A program made the position numbers and the translations under genes. A DNA stretch of 64,000 nt from RUG14300 sp964391805 (GTDB taxonomy: Bacteria; Bacillota; Clostridia; Christensenellales; CAG-1252): assembly GCA_964391805.1 (NCBI GenBank), contig CAYMNK010000002.1:62001-126000 (forward strand), written 5' to 3'. The notes under the pieces are model-generated. The model did no database searches. It saw only the letters and a list, made by a program, of their open reading frames with translations, and had not been told where the DNA came from. Numbering within the stretch: position 1 is the first letter of the stretch; each line of letters opens with the position of its first letter. Positions 37,015 to 46,109 of this stretch are shown in pieces.

Positions 37015-37527
37015 TTAAATATCAAGAATAAATTCGACATCTCCCGAGTAATCGGCTACAGTAACAATGTAATCGTCAAATCTATACGATGTGAAATAGA
37101 CAATATTACCATCGGCAGTTTCAATATAATCATACGAATGATTTAAGCGCAAAACTCCCTTGGTAATACCTATTTCTAACAATTTACCATACGCTTCTTT
37201 TCTTGTCCAAGATAAATAGAAAGACTCGTAATCATCCTTTTCTATCGTTTCACCGAAATATCTGGTCGCAATTTTGAATACGCTCGGTTTAGCATCGATC
37301 ATTTCGATATCTACTCCTACCGGCGAATCGGATACTGCTACAGTCAAATATTTCCGCTTATGAGAAATGGATACCCGTCCGTTTACACCTCTAAGGAAGG
37401 GGGCACCCGATTTCTTTTTACCTATAGACACAGGCATTCCGAGACCTTCACTCAACTTATGTTCGACATCTGTCTGTGCATTTACAATAAATACCTTTGT
37501 TTTTGCCATACATCTATTTTGATACAT
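37015..37527 (-). CDS. Sfp-type 4'-phosphopantetheinyl transferase
   Basis: 170 residues, compact. Signatures of Sfp-type transferases: S-H at 55-56, GVDIE at 71-75 (Mg-binding acidic residues) and WTRKEAYGK at 107-115. It transfers phosphopantetheine from CoA to a carrier-protein serine; the obvious partner is the ACP encoded next. The start is uncertain: the ATG at 37527 abuts the upstream stop (TAAATG) and a second ATG lies 18 bases on; neither has a clear ribosome binding site, so translation is probably coupled to the upstream gene. It is shorter than B. subtilis Sfp (224), nearer the small AcpS-like/Sfp-like versions of clostridia. Confidence 0.85.
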   Translation of the reverse strand: MYQNRCMAKTKVFIVNAQTDVEHKLSEGLGMPVSIGKKKSGAPFLRGVNGRVSISHKRKYLTVAVSDSPVGVDIEMIDAKPSVFKIATRYFGETIEKDDYESFYLSWTRKEAYGKLLEIGITKGVLRLNHSYDYIETADGNIVYFTSYRFDDYIVTVADYSGDVEFILDI

Positions 37528-38013
37528 TTAATCTAAATTGTCAATACTGTTTTCGGAATTATTTTCAATATTATCAATTTTACCTTCCATATTTTCATTA
37601 TTTTGATCGTCAACATGACGAGATAGCACTACACCGTTAAGTAAAGTTGCTAATAGCGCAATGCCTAAATCGACGGCAATCAATATGTAAAACTCGACGA
37701 AATTCTCAATTTTAAACTTCAAAATCAGCATTACGATATTGAATGCAAATATCAATGCACCTTCTATACCCAACAACGTAGGCAGTGGAGTAAAAAGTTT
37801 TTCTCTCCTCTTAGCACCTTCGGGATCAACTGGAACATACTCTCTTTTTTCGCCTTCTTCCACGTCTGAAGATTCGTCAATTGACTGTTGTTCGGCTTCG
37901 ATATCAGCTTTTGCAGACTTCATATAGATACCGAAAAGAGAAAGTCCTAAGAAAAACACAAATACTCCAAGAAGTATCCCTACTATTGCTATTACTACAT
38001 ATGCTATAAACAT
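37528..38013 (-). CDS. Small membrane protein of unknown function, three predicted helices
   Basis: 161 residues. Predicted membrane segments at about 3-28, 84-101 and 107-129, with a charged, acidic loop between the first two (about 33-72) and an Asn/Asp-rich tail. GGAGGTGA lies 6 bases before the ATG, which overlaps the dnaB stop (TAATG). No family is recognised. Its place between dnaB and the PPTase may reflect operon position only. Confidence 0.7.
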   Translation of the reverse strand: MFIAYVVIAIVGILLGVFVFFLGLSLFGIYMKSAKADIEAEQQSIDESSDVEEGEKREYVPVDPEGAKRREKLFTPLPTLLGIEGALIFAFNIVMLILKFKIENFVEFYILIAVDLGIALLATLLNGVVLSRHVDDQNNENMEGKIDNIENNSENSIDNLD

Positions 38014-39677
38014 TATTCGTCACCTCCGACAGGTTTTTCGTCCTCGCTTATCTCTAATCCGCCACCTTCTACGGTATTCACTTCAAAGGGAGGTTTATCG
38101 TCTTCTACACTAATGCCATTTCCATCCGAAACGGGCTGATTTACATCATTTTTCGGCTGTTCTTCAACTATTACCTCCGAATTCGGTGCTACAATAGGTT
38201 CCGCAGTCTTAGCTGGTTCTTGAGGAGTATTGACGGTATAAGTTACAGGGGTAGCCACAGCATCGCCGGCTTTAATTGCCTTACCTCCCACCATTTGTTG
38301 TCCGTTCGCTCCGTATGTTACAATATGATTCAAAACATCTTCATCCTGCGGATCAAACTCGAAATACGGTCCGTTCCACTTAAACGCAAGAGATGTTTGA
38401 CGACCGTTACGGTACTTGGCTACGATAAGTTCAATAATTTCGTTATCCTTATCTTGATCTTTCTCCTTATAAAGCATCAAGACGATATCGGCGTCTTGCT
38501 CGATTGAACCCGAGTCTCTTAGATCGTGTAACTGCGGTTTCTCTTTTCTTTGTTCACTACCACGCGACAACTGACTTAATAGAATTACAGGTACATCCAA
38601 TTCCTTGGCTAACACCTTGATACGTCTACTCATGGTGGAAACCTCTTGTTGACGGCTTTCTTTAGCCATGTCGGAAGGTAATTCCATCAGCTGTAAGTAG
38701 TCGATAATCAATAAATCGAGGCTTCCGTGCTCTATTTTGAACTGTTTACACTTACTAAACAGTTGCATAGGATTAGAATTGGTGCTTTGGTCTATATAAA
38801 TACCGCTTTCGGCTAAAACTCGCCCTGCCGAACGAATTTTGACATAATCGGACATCTCGAGATTATTCTTGGTAAGTTTATCATTCTCAAGTTTTCCGAT
38901 ATTACAAAGCATTCTCGTAACCAACTGCTTGTCCGACATTTCGAGAGAGAATATAAGTATATTCTTTTTATTCTTGCCCCTATATTGAGGATTATTGGCA
39001 ATATTACATACTATATTCATGGCAAATGCCGTTTTACCGATACCGGGACGGGCGGCAAGAAGGATAACGTCCGAACGCTTCAATCCGTTGAAATGGAAAT
39101 CCATATTCTTGAATCCCGTTTCGAGTCCCTTCTTTTTACCGTGAACCGCTTCCTCTTGGATGTCATTGATAACTTGAGGAACTATATCGGCTACCGATAC
39201 TAACGTACTGCCTACATTTTGTTTTGATACATCCAATACATATTGTTGTGCCTTTTCAAGACACGCTTCTGCATCGGTAGAGGTGTAGACATCGTCGGCA
39301 ATCTTATTACTGACATCGAGAAGTTGTCTAAGAAGGGTATTCTTTTTAAGAATATCTACATAAGTTTCGTATCCCGAAGTGGAAAGCAAAAAATCGGTCA
39401 ACTCAATTAAATAATCGAGATTCACATCGTCTGTAGATACACCCAAGGTAGGTAATATATCCGAAACCGATATAACGTCGATCGCTACACCCTGAGCATC
39501 GAGCACTTGCATCGCTTTAAAAATAGATTTATGCTTTTGCTCTAAAAAATCGGCTTCACACAGACGCCCTAAGCATATTTGAACAACATGCCTATCCAAA
39601 AGTAAGCATGCAAGCATACTCTTTTCGGCATCTATATTAGACGGATATCTCTTTATTCTCTTTTCTACTTTTGCCAT
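38013..39677 (-). CDS. dnaB: Replicative DNA helicase
   Basis: 554 residues. The N-terminal DnaB domain (about 10-115) starts with the conserved N-x-DAE-x-S-x-L pattern; the RecA-like C-terminal domain has Walker A ARPGIGKT (209-216), LLIIDYLQLM (Walker B, H3 region) and LSQLSRGSEQR with DLRDSGSIEQDAD. It is the hexameric helicase that unwinds DNA at the replication fork. After the fold ends near residue 440 there is an unusual tail of about 110 residues, rich in Pro, Glu, Asp and Val and probably disordered; most DnaB proteins stop near 450. The ribosome binding site is weak (GTAGGT); a TATAAT lies just before the ATG. Confidence 0.96.
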   Translation of the reverse strand: MAKVEKRIKRYPSNIDAEKSMLACLLLDRHVVQICLGRLCEADFLEQKHKSIFKAMQVLDAQGVAIDVISVSDILPTLGVSTDDVNLDYLIELTDFLLSTSGYETYVDILKKNTLLRQLLDVSNKIADDVYTSTDAEACLEKAQQYVLDVSKQNVGSTLVSVADIVPQVINDIQEEAVHGKKKGLETGFKNMDFHFNGLKRSDVILLAARPGIGKTAFAMNIVCNIANNPQYRGKNKKNILIFSLEMSDKQLVTRMLCNIGKLENDKLTKNNLEMSDYVKIRSAGRVLAESGIYIDQSTNSNPMQLFSKCKQFKIEHGSLDLLIIDYLQLMELPSDMAKESRQQEVSTMSRRIKVLAKELDVPVILLSQLSRGSEQRKEKPQLHDLRDSGSIEQDADIVLMLYKEKDQDKDNEIIELIVAKYRNGRQTSLAFKWNGPYFEFDPQDEDVLNHIVTYGANGQQMVGGKAIKAGDAVATPVTYTVNTPQEPAKTAEPIVAPNSEVIVEEQPKNDVNQPVSDGNGISVEDDKPPFEVNTVEGGGLEISEDEKPVGGDE

Positions 39678-39704
39678 AATTATACCTACGCTAATTTGTT
39701 ATTT

Positions 39705-40712
39705 TTATTCGTCATCCGATAAGTCTGTTTCGGACGAATCGTCTATTTCTTTATCTTCGGTAAACGAATCGATGAACGGTTCATTATGCTCCGCATCGTT
39801 ATTCTTTTTCTTTTTGTTACCCGATTTCGACTTAACGAAAACAATGGTAAAGCCTACCGCTATCACAATAACGCCTGCAAAAATGGCGACCAATTCCCAA
39901 AGCCAAACATTGGGCGTCGTTTGTGATACCCTAATTTCGTTTCTCGACATGGGATCAAGTTTCCAGGTATATACTTTTTGAGTACCGAGATCCATAGTCT
40001 TTTCATCGACAGAATCGGCGTTTATTCCCTCTACAGAATCATAAACATGCGAATAATCGAAATAAATGTCGAGAATTGCAAGGTCATAACCCATTAGCTT
40101 CATTGATTCATACGCAACATCCGCTAAAGCATCCCTACAAGATACCGAGGACTTAAGGGTGTTTACGTATTCACGAGTGGAATTCTCTACGGTAGTAATG
40201 CTATAAATGCAATCTAAACATATACCTGCCGACTGTCCATGATTTCCAAGATATTTTACTGCAAATTCTCCTATTTCGGGATCACAATATGATAAATACG
40301 ACAATGCGTAAGAAGCAAAATCCGCTTTATCGACATCTAATAAGGTGCTCTCGTAACGTAATAAAATTCCCTCTTCTACCGGTTCGAGGGGATCGTCCAC
40401 TTCATATCCGGTAATTCCCATAGCAATATAATAATCGGTTTGAGAATCATAATGTATACGGAAAGTTAATTCATTATTATCATCTCCGCCCACCACATAT
40501 TCGGAATTTTCGTTAATCGTCGTAAGATATGTAAAATACATCTCTACCATTTGATAATCGTCTTGGTTGACTTCATCCGCATCGAAAATTACGGAATAAT
40601 CTATAACACGCTCTCCGCCTGTGGATATGGTCACCGAATACCGAATGGTCGCACATCCGGTAAGTGACAATACAAGGATAAGAAATAGGGCTATAACAAA
40701 TACCTTTTTCAT
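39705..40712 (-). CDS. Membrane-anchored lipoprotein of unknown function
   Basis: 335 residues from the ATG at 40712; a TTG 12 bases upstream is also in frame. The N-terminus is a lipoprotein signal ending LSLTGC. After an extracellular region of about 250 residues, a membrane helix (LWELVAIFAGVIVIAVGFTIVF, split here as 'LWELVAIFAG' plus 'VIVIAVGFTIVF') and a Lys-rich then acidic cytoplasmic tail follow. It is therefore doubly anchored. The start overlaps the end of pepF by reading-frame context, implying coupling. No family is recognised. Confidence 0.75.
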   Translation of the reverse strand: MKKVFVIALFLILVLSLTGCATIRYSVTISTGGERVIDYSVIFDADEVNQDDYQMVEMYFTYLTTINENSEYVVGGDDNNELTFRIHYDSQTDYYIAMGITGYEVDDPLEPVEEGILLRYESTLLDVDKADFASYALSYLSYCDPEIGEFAVKYLGNHGQSAGICLDCIYSITTVENSTREYVNTLKSSVSCRDALADVAYESMKLMGYDLAILDIYFDYSHVYDSVEGINADSVDEKTMDLGTQKVYTWKLDPMSRNEIRVSQTTPNVWLWELVAIFAGVIVIAVGFTIVFVKSKSGNKKKKNNDAEHNEPFIDSFTEDKEIDDSSETDLSDDE

Positions 40713-40716
40713 TATT

Positions 40717-42495
40717 TTAGTCAAGTTGTTTTAATTCGTTAAAGGTGTCTCTGAATAAGTCAAATGCCTTTTCAAACGGTTCCTTCGTGGTGAGGTCAAC
40801 ACCGGCAAGTTTTAAAATATCCAATGGATACATGCTACCGCCTGCGGATAAGAATTTCTTATAGTTTTCTACTGCATTCTCTTTTCCGCTCAAAATATCG
40901 GATGCAATGGCACATGCCGAAATCAAGCCTGTAGCATATTTATATACGTAAAATGCATTATAGAAATGCGGAATTCTTGCCCATTCGTATTTGAGCATAG
41001 GTGTCAAGAAATCTTCACCGTTGATTTTGATATTAACTTTTTCATAAATATCGCACAAAAGTTCGGCACTCAATCCACCGCCCTTCTCTACTACTTCGTG
41101 AGCCTCTCTCTCAAACTCGGAGAACATTGCTTGACGAAATACGGTAGATTTGAACATATTGAGTAGATATGTCAGTAGATATTTCTTACGCTCACCCGAT
41201 GACGTTTTAAGCAAATGTTTAATGAGAAGCATTTCGTTAACCGTGCTTGCGATCTCCGCTACGAAAATAGTATAGTTTGCGGAATTATAAGCCAATGCAT
41301 TATTACTGAAATATGAATGCATACTATGACCCAATTCGTGTGCAATGGTGAAGGTTTCGTTCAACGTTCCGTTAAAGTTGAGCAAAATATATGCAGGGTG
41401 ACCGTATACGCACCAACTGTAACCGCCACTTCTCTTACCTTTGGTTTCGTAAACGTCGATCCATCTTTCTCGACGAGCCATTTTGAGTAATTCAATATAA
41501 TCCTCACCCATGGGTGCTAACCCTTCTAAAACTATTTCAAATGCATCGTCAAATGCGATTTCGCTGTCGTCGGTATCTACGATGGGTACATAACTATCAT
41601 ATGCGTGATGTTTGTCAAGTCCCATTTTTTCGCCACGATACTTAAAGTATTCTTTTAAGTCTGCCGAGGCTTTAACTACGCTTTCGATTAAATTATCGTA
41701 AACGGACCTTGGAATATTATCAATATAAAGAGCCTTATCAAGACATGAATCGAAGCCTCTTGCCTTTGCAAGGAACACATCAGTCATAACACTGCCCGAA
41801 TAATTGGTAGCAATGGTATTGATCATATTCTTATATGCCTCGAACATAGAATTATGAGCATCTTCGCGAACTTTTCTATCTTGCGATTGTAGTAACGCAC
41901 CGTATGCTCCGTGCGACATCGTAACTTCCTCTCCGTCTACTACTACGGGTTTCCACTTGATATCGGCATTATCGAATCTTGCAAAAATATCGCTAAACGT
42001 ACCGAATACGTTTTCAGCCTTAGCAATCAAATCTTCTTCCTTTTCGGATAAGACCATATCTTTTTGACGAGCATACTCTATGAGCGTAAACGAATAATTT
42101 TTATATTCGGGTTGTTTGGATAACTCGATAAGTTGGTCTTCGGAATATGCCGATATTATCTCGGGATTTTGAAAACTGATTGTAGAAGCATAATCGGTTC
42201 CTGCCATACTTACAGACGCCACCATTTGTTGGTATTTACTGATTCTCAAATCCTCATGACTCTTCATATGAGCATAAACTGCAAGAGTTTGCAATTCAAG
42301 AGAAATCTTGTCGTTAAGTATCAAATACTCTAATAAAACCTTAGGATCGGACAATTTGCCTTTATATGCCGAAAGGGATGCGAACTCCTTACGAACCGCA
42401 TCAAGTCTCGGTTGCCATTCATTCTCGTCTTCAACAAGCAATGTTAGGTCCCATTTATACTTATCGGGAATATCATGTCTATCATTGTAATTCAT
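40717..42495 (-). CDS. pepF: Oligoendopeptidase F (M3 family zinc peptidase)
   Basis: 592 residues, the usual length for PepF. The zinc site HELGH is at 386-390 (TIAHELGHSMHSYFS), with the third ligand in VAEIASTVNEM shortly after. The N-terminal helical domain carries the oligoendopeptidase-F pattern (RHDIPDKYKWDLTLL). It is a cytoplasmic enzyme cutting short peptides of about 7-17 residues, used in peptide turnover. AAGGAG precedes the ATG. It leads the operon that continues into the lipoprotein gene and probably dnaB, and has its own promoter. Confidence 0.95.
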   Translation of the reverse strand: MNYNDRHDIPDKYKWDLTLLVEDENEWQPRLDAVRKEFASLSAYKGKLSDPKVLLEYLILNDKISLELQTLAVYAHMKSHEDLRISKYQQMVASVSMAGTDYASTISFQNPEIISAYSEDQLIELSKQPEYKNYSFTLIEYARQKDMVLSEKEEDLIAKAENVFGTFSDIFARFDNADIKWKPVVVDGEEVTMSHGAYGALLQSQDRKVREDAHNSMFEAYKNMINTIATNYSGSVMTDVFLAKARGFDSCLDKALYIDNIPRSVYDNLIESVVKASADLKEYFKYRGEKMGLDKHHAYDSYVPIVDTDDSEIAFDDAFEIVLEGLAPMGEDYIELLKMARRERWIDVYETKGKRSGGYSWCVYGHPAYILLNFNGTLNETFTIAHELGHSMHSYFSNNALAYNSANYTIFVAEIASTVNEMLLIKHLLKTSSGERKKYLLTYLLNMFKSTVFRQAMFSEFEREAHEVVEKGGGLSAELLCDIYEKVNIKINGEDFLTPMLKYEWARIPHFYNAFYVYKYATGLISACAIASDILSGKENAVENYKKFLSAGGSMYPLDILKLAGVDLTTKEPFEKAFDLFRDTFNELKQLD

Positions 42496-42528
42496 AAAAA
42501 CTACTCCTTAATTTCGTTATATAAACAT

Positions 42529-42558
42529 ATTATACTATAAAAGTAGGATAAATTTCAA
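42529..42558 (-). promoter_or_regulatory. Promoter of pepF operon
   Basis: Minus-strand TTGAAA (42553-42558), an 18-base spacer and TATAAT (42529-42534), 34 bases before the pepF ATG. Confidence 0.6.
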
Positions 42559-42607
42559 CAAACAATTCAAACTTTTGACGTTAATAAGTGCTATTTTTAA
42601 TTAATTT

Positions 42608-42621
42608 CGCATAATTATGCG
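42608..42621. promoter_or_regulatory. 14-bp perfect palindrome upstream of pepF promoter
   Basis: CGCATAATTATGCG, perfectly symmetric, about 50 bases upstream of the pepF -35 and 49 bases after the end of the permease gene. It could be an operator or a weak hairpin; no T-run follows on the minus strand, so it is not a good terminator. Confidence 0.35.
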
Positions 42622-42669
42622 GATTATTTCGAAAAACGTACAAATTAACATTAAAGCTATTATCCTATT

Positions 42670-43905
42670 TTATATCTTTTGATCTCCGTCTACTATTATT
42701 TTGTAATGATGTAATAACAGATACACGCCATAGGATACGACTGCGGGAATAACAAACATAGTTAAAACTATACCTAAAACATATTTCCATACGGCTACGC
42801 CTGCCGATTGACTTGCATCTATCACGCCGAATAATCCAACAAGTCCGCTTGTACCCATTCCACCGCCAGAGGCGTTACAGCGCATATCGAGAAGGACCGC
42901 TACAAGCCCCGAAAAAACACTTGCCACTATTTCGGGTAGCATGATTATCGGCTTTTTCATTATATTGGGAATTTGAAGCATACTCGTACCGAGTCCTTGA
43001 CTGATGAGTCCCGACCATCCGTTATCCTTAAAACTCGCAACCGCAAAACCAACCATATGTGCAGCGCACCCTGCCACAGCCGCTCCGCCTGCAATGGACA
43101 ACGCTTCCGCTTCGCCGTCGGCAACGGCCAAAGATACTGCAACCCATATTGCGGCAGATGATGTAGGCATAGTTAAAAGTATACCCATAATCACGGCAAT
43201 AAAAATACCTGTTATGATTTTCACACCGGTACCGGCGTTGACACAAATAACTATAAGTTGTGCAATCAAGTCAATTAGTTTAATGAAGGGCCAAGCAAGG
43301 AAGACACCTGCCAAGCACATCAATATCATGCCAAGTGGCACTAATATAATATCAAATTTCGTTTTACCCGCATACAGTCCTGCAATTTCGATACAGAATA
43401 ACGATACCACATATGCACCTATCGGATTACCTGGTAACCCCTTAGCCACTATTCCTGTAACAGAAGAGGCAAATGCATCAAAACCGCCACCGGTAAAGGC
43501 AGTAATGAAGTTCCCGGACCATGCACCGATAAATCCGCTTACAGCAGCCGTAAAAATAACCAGAGGATTTGCTTTGAGTTTATACGCAATTCCGACGCCT
43601 ATTCCGGCGCCCATAAGCACTTTGGCAAAATTGCCGAGCATCATCAAAAAGTCAGCAAACGCGTTGTCTCCGCACCAAGAACCGATTTGATAAATTATCG
43701 TACCTGCTATAAGGGTAGCAAACAAGCCTAATCCCATTCCGCTAAATGCATCTATAAACCACCTGTTAGAAAGGTGTTTAACGGTTTTTAATACATTTCC
43801 GCCCTTCTCTACCTTCTTTTTCTCTAAAACGATATCATCATTAGATAACGCTTCGTTTGATGATACTTCCTCTTGCGAATTCTCAATTATTTCCTCAGTA
43901 TCCAT
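42670..43905 (-). CDS. PTS-type sugar permease IIC domain (PTS_EIIC_2 family), orphan
   Basis: 411 residues. After about 45 polar residues come about ten hydrophobic segments with the Gly-rich signatures of the PTS_EIIC_2 group (GMGLGLFATLIAGTIIY, MLGNFAKVLMGAGIGVGIAY, GNPIGAY, CNASGGGMGTSGLVG). The membrane domain would carry or sense a small solute; no IIA or IIB domain or phosphocarrier gene is adjacent, as is usual for this group, and its substrate is unknown. The ATG at 43905 has AGAGG 9 bases upstream and begins 6 bases after the methyltransferase stop, so the two are co-transcribed. Confidence 0.8.
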   Translation of the reverse strand: MDTEEIIENSQEEVSSNEALSNDDIVLEKKKVEKGGNVLKTVKHLSNRWFIDAFSGMGLGLFATLIAGTIIYQIGSWCGDNAFADFLMMLGNFAKVLMGAGIGVGIAYKLKANPLVIFTAAVSGFIGAWSGNFITAFTGGGFDAFASSVTGIVAKGLPGNPIGAYVVSLFCIEIAGLYAGKTKFDIILVPLGMILMCLAGVFLAWPFIKLIDLIAQLIVICVNAGTGVKIITGIFIAVIMGILLTMPTSSAAIWVAVSLAVADGEAEALSIAGGAAVAGCAAHMVGFAVASFKDNGWSGLISQGLGTSMLQIPNIMKKPIIMLPEIVASVFSGLVAVLLDMRCNASGGGMGTSGLVGLFGVIDASQSAGVAVWKYVLGIVLTMFVIPAVVSYGVYLLLHHYKIIVDGDQKI

Positions 43906-43911
43906 AATATT

Positions 43912-44736
43912 TTACCTCTTTTCGCCTAACTTGTTTTTGATACACGCCTCATAGCACAATACGGTAGCTGCAACACCGACATTCAAGGAATCACATTTAC
44001 CCATCATAGGAATCGCTATCAATTTGTTGGTCTTTTCATACCAATCTCTACTGATTCCGTACCGTTCGCTACCCATAACAAATGCAGTTCTCGTTCCATA
44101 CGGCTCCTCATAATACATTTTTTCGGCACGAGTGTCCGCAAGATATATAGTAAAACCTTTATTTAATAAATATTTACTGCATTCGTCTGCGTTTTCGAAT
44201 TCCACAACCGGCACAGTCAGTATAGCAAGCATACTCGAATGAATAAGCTTAGGATGAGTCAATCGTGCTTTACGATTACACAAAAATACGGCATCTACCC
44301 CCGAGCCGTCCGCCAATCTTAGCATAGTGCCGATATTACCCGGGATTTCAACTCCGTCTATAACCAATACAACAGCCTTTTTGTCAAGGTTTAGTTTGTT
44401 TTTATCCCATTGAGGTAGTTTGGCAATGGTTAAAATTCCGTCCGGTTTATCTCTCTCACTTATCTTTGCATATGTCTTAGCACTTACGGTATAATTCTCT
44501 GCACATATGTCAGACAACCTCTCTACCGTGCGTTCGGCTTCGGGCGTATGGATAAACTCCGGACATACGATAAGGGATACTATCTCGGTACCCTCCGATA
44601 AAATATGTCCGTTCATCCAGATTCCCTCTGCGATAAACAGTTTTTCGGGATTGGGCTTAGAATTTGATAAAATACCTTTTACCCTCTTAATAACGCCGTT
44701 TTGCTCTCCTATTGCTAAAAAATTCGAATAATCCAT
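43912..44736 (-). CDS. SpoU/TrmH-family RNA 2'-O-ribose methyltransferase
   Basis: 274 residues. The C-terminal SPOUT knot has the three motifs: IPGNIGTMLRLADGSG (131-146, with N134 and R140), FVMGSERYGI (219-228) and IPMMGKCDSLNVGVAATV (242-259). The N-terminal domain (IAEGIWMNGHIL) resembles the substrate-binding L30e-like domain of rRNA-type members. It methylates a ribose in rRNA or tRNA; the target cannot be read from sequence. The start has AAAAGGA upstream. It is the first gene of a two-gene unit with the permease, divergent from the ferritin-like gene. Confidence 0.88.
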   Translation of the reverse strand: MDYSNFLAIGEQNGVIKRVKGILSNSKPNPEKLFIAEGIWMNGHILSEGTEIVSLIVCPEFIHTPEAERTVERLSDICAENYTVSAKTYAKISERDKPDGILTIAKLPQWDKNKLNLDKKAVVLVIDGVEIPGNIGTMLRLADGSGVDAVFLCNRKARLTHPKLIHSSMLAILTVPVVEFENADECSKYLLNKGFTIYLADTRAEKMYYEEPYGTRTAFVMGSERYGISRDWYEKTNKLIAIPMMGKCDSLNVGVAATVLCYEACIKNKLGEKR

Positions 44737-44769
44737 AATAGATCCTTTTAATTAATTTTTCTTGAAAAT

Positions 44770-44798
44770 ATTATACCACCTATCACAATTTACCGCAA
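44770..44798 (-). promoter_or_regulatory. Promoter of methyltransferase-permease operon
   Basis: Minus-strand TTGCGG (44793-44798), 17-base spacer and an extended -10 TGGTATAAT with TATAAT at 44770-44775, about 33 bases before the ATG. Confidence 0.6.
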
Positions 44799-44802
44799 CA
44801 AA

Positions 44803-44818
44803 AAAGTATTAATACTTT
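44803..44818. promoter_or_regulatory. 16-bp perfect palindrome in the divergent promoter region
   Basis: AAAGTATTAATACTTT, perfectly symmetric. It lies directly behind the minus-strand -35 and about 34 bases before the ferritin-like start, where it could bind a dimeric regulator acting on either gene. The plus-strand promoter itself is unclear (TAATAT at 44831-44836 is a candidate -10 with no good -35), which would suit an activated or repressed promoter. Confidence 0.45.
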
Positions 44819-44851
44819 ATTATCGGTCCATAATATACGCGGAGGTGAATA

Positions 44852-46099
44852 ATGAGTTTTAATCCATTTGAACAAAAATCAGTAAAATTCGATAAGGTAT
44901 TCAGCGATTGGAAAGGACTATACCCAAAAGCGTATAACAAAAATGAGGTCGATCCTTACACAAAGTGCAGAATCATTTTAATGAACGGCACCGAATTCGA
45001 AAGTGTTTGGTTTCTACATCAATACCATAGGCATGTGACTAACAATGACGAAAGACGTGAACTTGCCTTAATTCGCTCAAGCGAACAAGAACAGCAAAAG
45101 CGTATAGCTTGTTTCAAACCGCTCGACGAGACTATACTCGAAACAACCATTTCTTATGAACAATTGGCTGTGGACCTAACCGCTGCTCTTGCACAACGAG
45201 AACCCGACAAGTATGTAAAATTAGCGTATGACTTTGCGTTGTTAGAGGATTTTGACCATCTATATAGGTATGCTAACCTGTTAGAAGCGGAGCAAGGTAT
45301 AAAAGCCGAAAGATTGGTAGGATGCTATACCGAAATAATGCCTGCAAGACCGACGGTTGCACACCATAGATACCCAATCGATAACGTCAACTACAACATT
45401 AATGCAAAAACTGCAGATATAAACACTAAACTCGGTACATCGATAATTACCGCGGCGGAACAGCAAACCATGAATTATTACATGAACATTTGCGGTTTCT
45501 ATCCGACAGATGTCGGCAGAAAACTATATCAAGAAATCGGTATGGTCGAAGAAGAACACGTAACACACTACGGCTCGTTGATAGATCCTACCATTGGATG
45601 GACGGAATGCAATCTCATGCATCAATATACTGAATGTTTCCTCTATTGGTCAGCTTATAATACCGAAGTTGACTCTAACGTAAGAAAGATTTGGCAAATG
45701 CATCTCGATCAAGAACTTGCACATTTGCAAAAAGCGGTTGAATTGTTGAAAAAATATGCAAATAAGGACTATCAAGAAGTTATTCCTGAACCGAATTTCC
45801 CCGAAGAATTATTGCTCACAAGCAATAAGGACTATGTAAGACAAATACTGAAACAAACGGTAAATCTAACGTCAAAGAAGGAAGATTATGTCAAAGTTAC
45901 CGATTTAAATGACAATGCCGACTTCTTCAAATATCAAAGAACGGTCAATAAAGACTTATCCGAAGTGCCAAGCCATAAGGTAATAGAAAATGAAATAATG
46001 CAAAAGGGATGCGATTATAGATATGAAGATTCGCCTAATCCTGTAAAAGAACTTAGAGACAGCACCAAAGATTGTGTGAACGTTATGCTTAAAGTATAA
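44852..46099 (+). CDS. Ferritin-like (putative di-iron) protein, family not identified
   Basis: 415 residues; GGAGGTGA lies 5 bases before the ATG. No signal peptide. The protein is helical, with ferritin-like metal-ligand motifs: ED-x2-H near 132-136 (LLEDFDHLYRY), E-x2-H at 233-236 (MVEEEHVTHYGSLI) and E-x2-H at 288-291 (DQELAHLQKAVELL). The EExHVxxY and ELAHLxxAxxLLxKY patterns are those of rubrerythrin/ferritin-like four-helix bundles. The length is over twice a typical rubrerythrin, and there is no rubredoxin Cys pair. An oxidative-stress or oxidase role is inferred from fold only. It is a single-gene unit ended by a strong terminator. Confidence 0.65.
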   Translation: MSFNPFEQKSVKFDKVFSDWKGLYPKAYNKNEVDPYTKCRIILMNGTEFESVWFLHQYHRHVTNNDERRELALIRSSEQEQQKRIACFKPLDETILETTISYEQLAVDLTAALAQREPDKYVKLAYDFALLEDFDHLYRYANLLEAEQGIKAERLVGCYTEIMPARPTVAHHRYPIDNVNYNINAKTADINTKLGTSIITAAEQQTMNYYMNICGFYPTDVGRKLYQEIGMVEEEHVTHYGSLIDPTIGWTECNLMHQYTECFLYWSAYNTEVDSNVRKIWQMHLDQELAHLQKAVELLKKYANKDYQEVIPEPNFPEELLLTSNKDYVRQILKQTVNLTSKKEDYVKVTDLNDNADFFKYQRTVNKDLSEVPSHKVIENEIMQKGCDYRYEDSPNPVKELRDSTKDCVNVMLKV

Positions 46100-46109
46100 G
46101 AAAGCAAAA

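Noticed and set aside
43004..43690. 228-codon plus-strand frame opposite the permease
   Set aside because: Ala/Pro/Thr-rich composition typical of an antisense frame of a hydrophobic membrane protein; no start signal.
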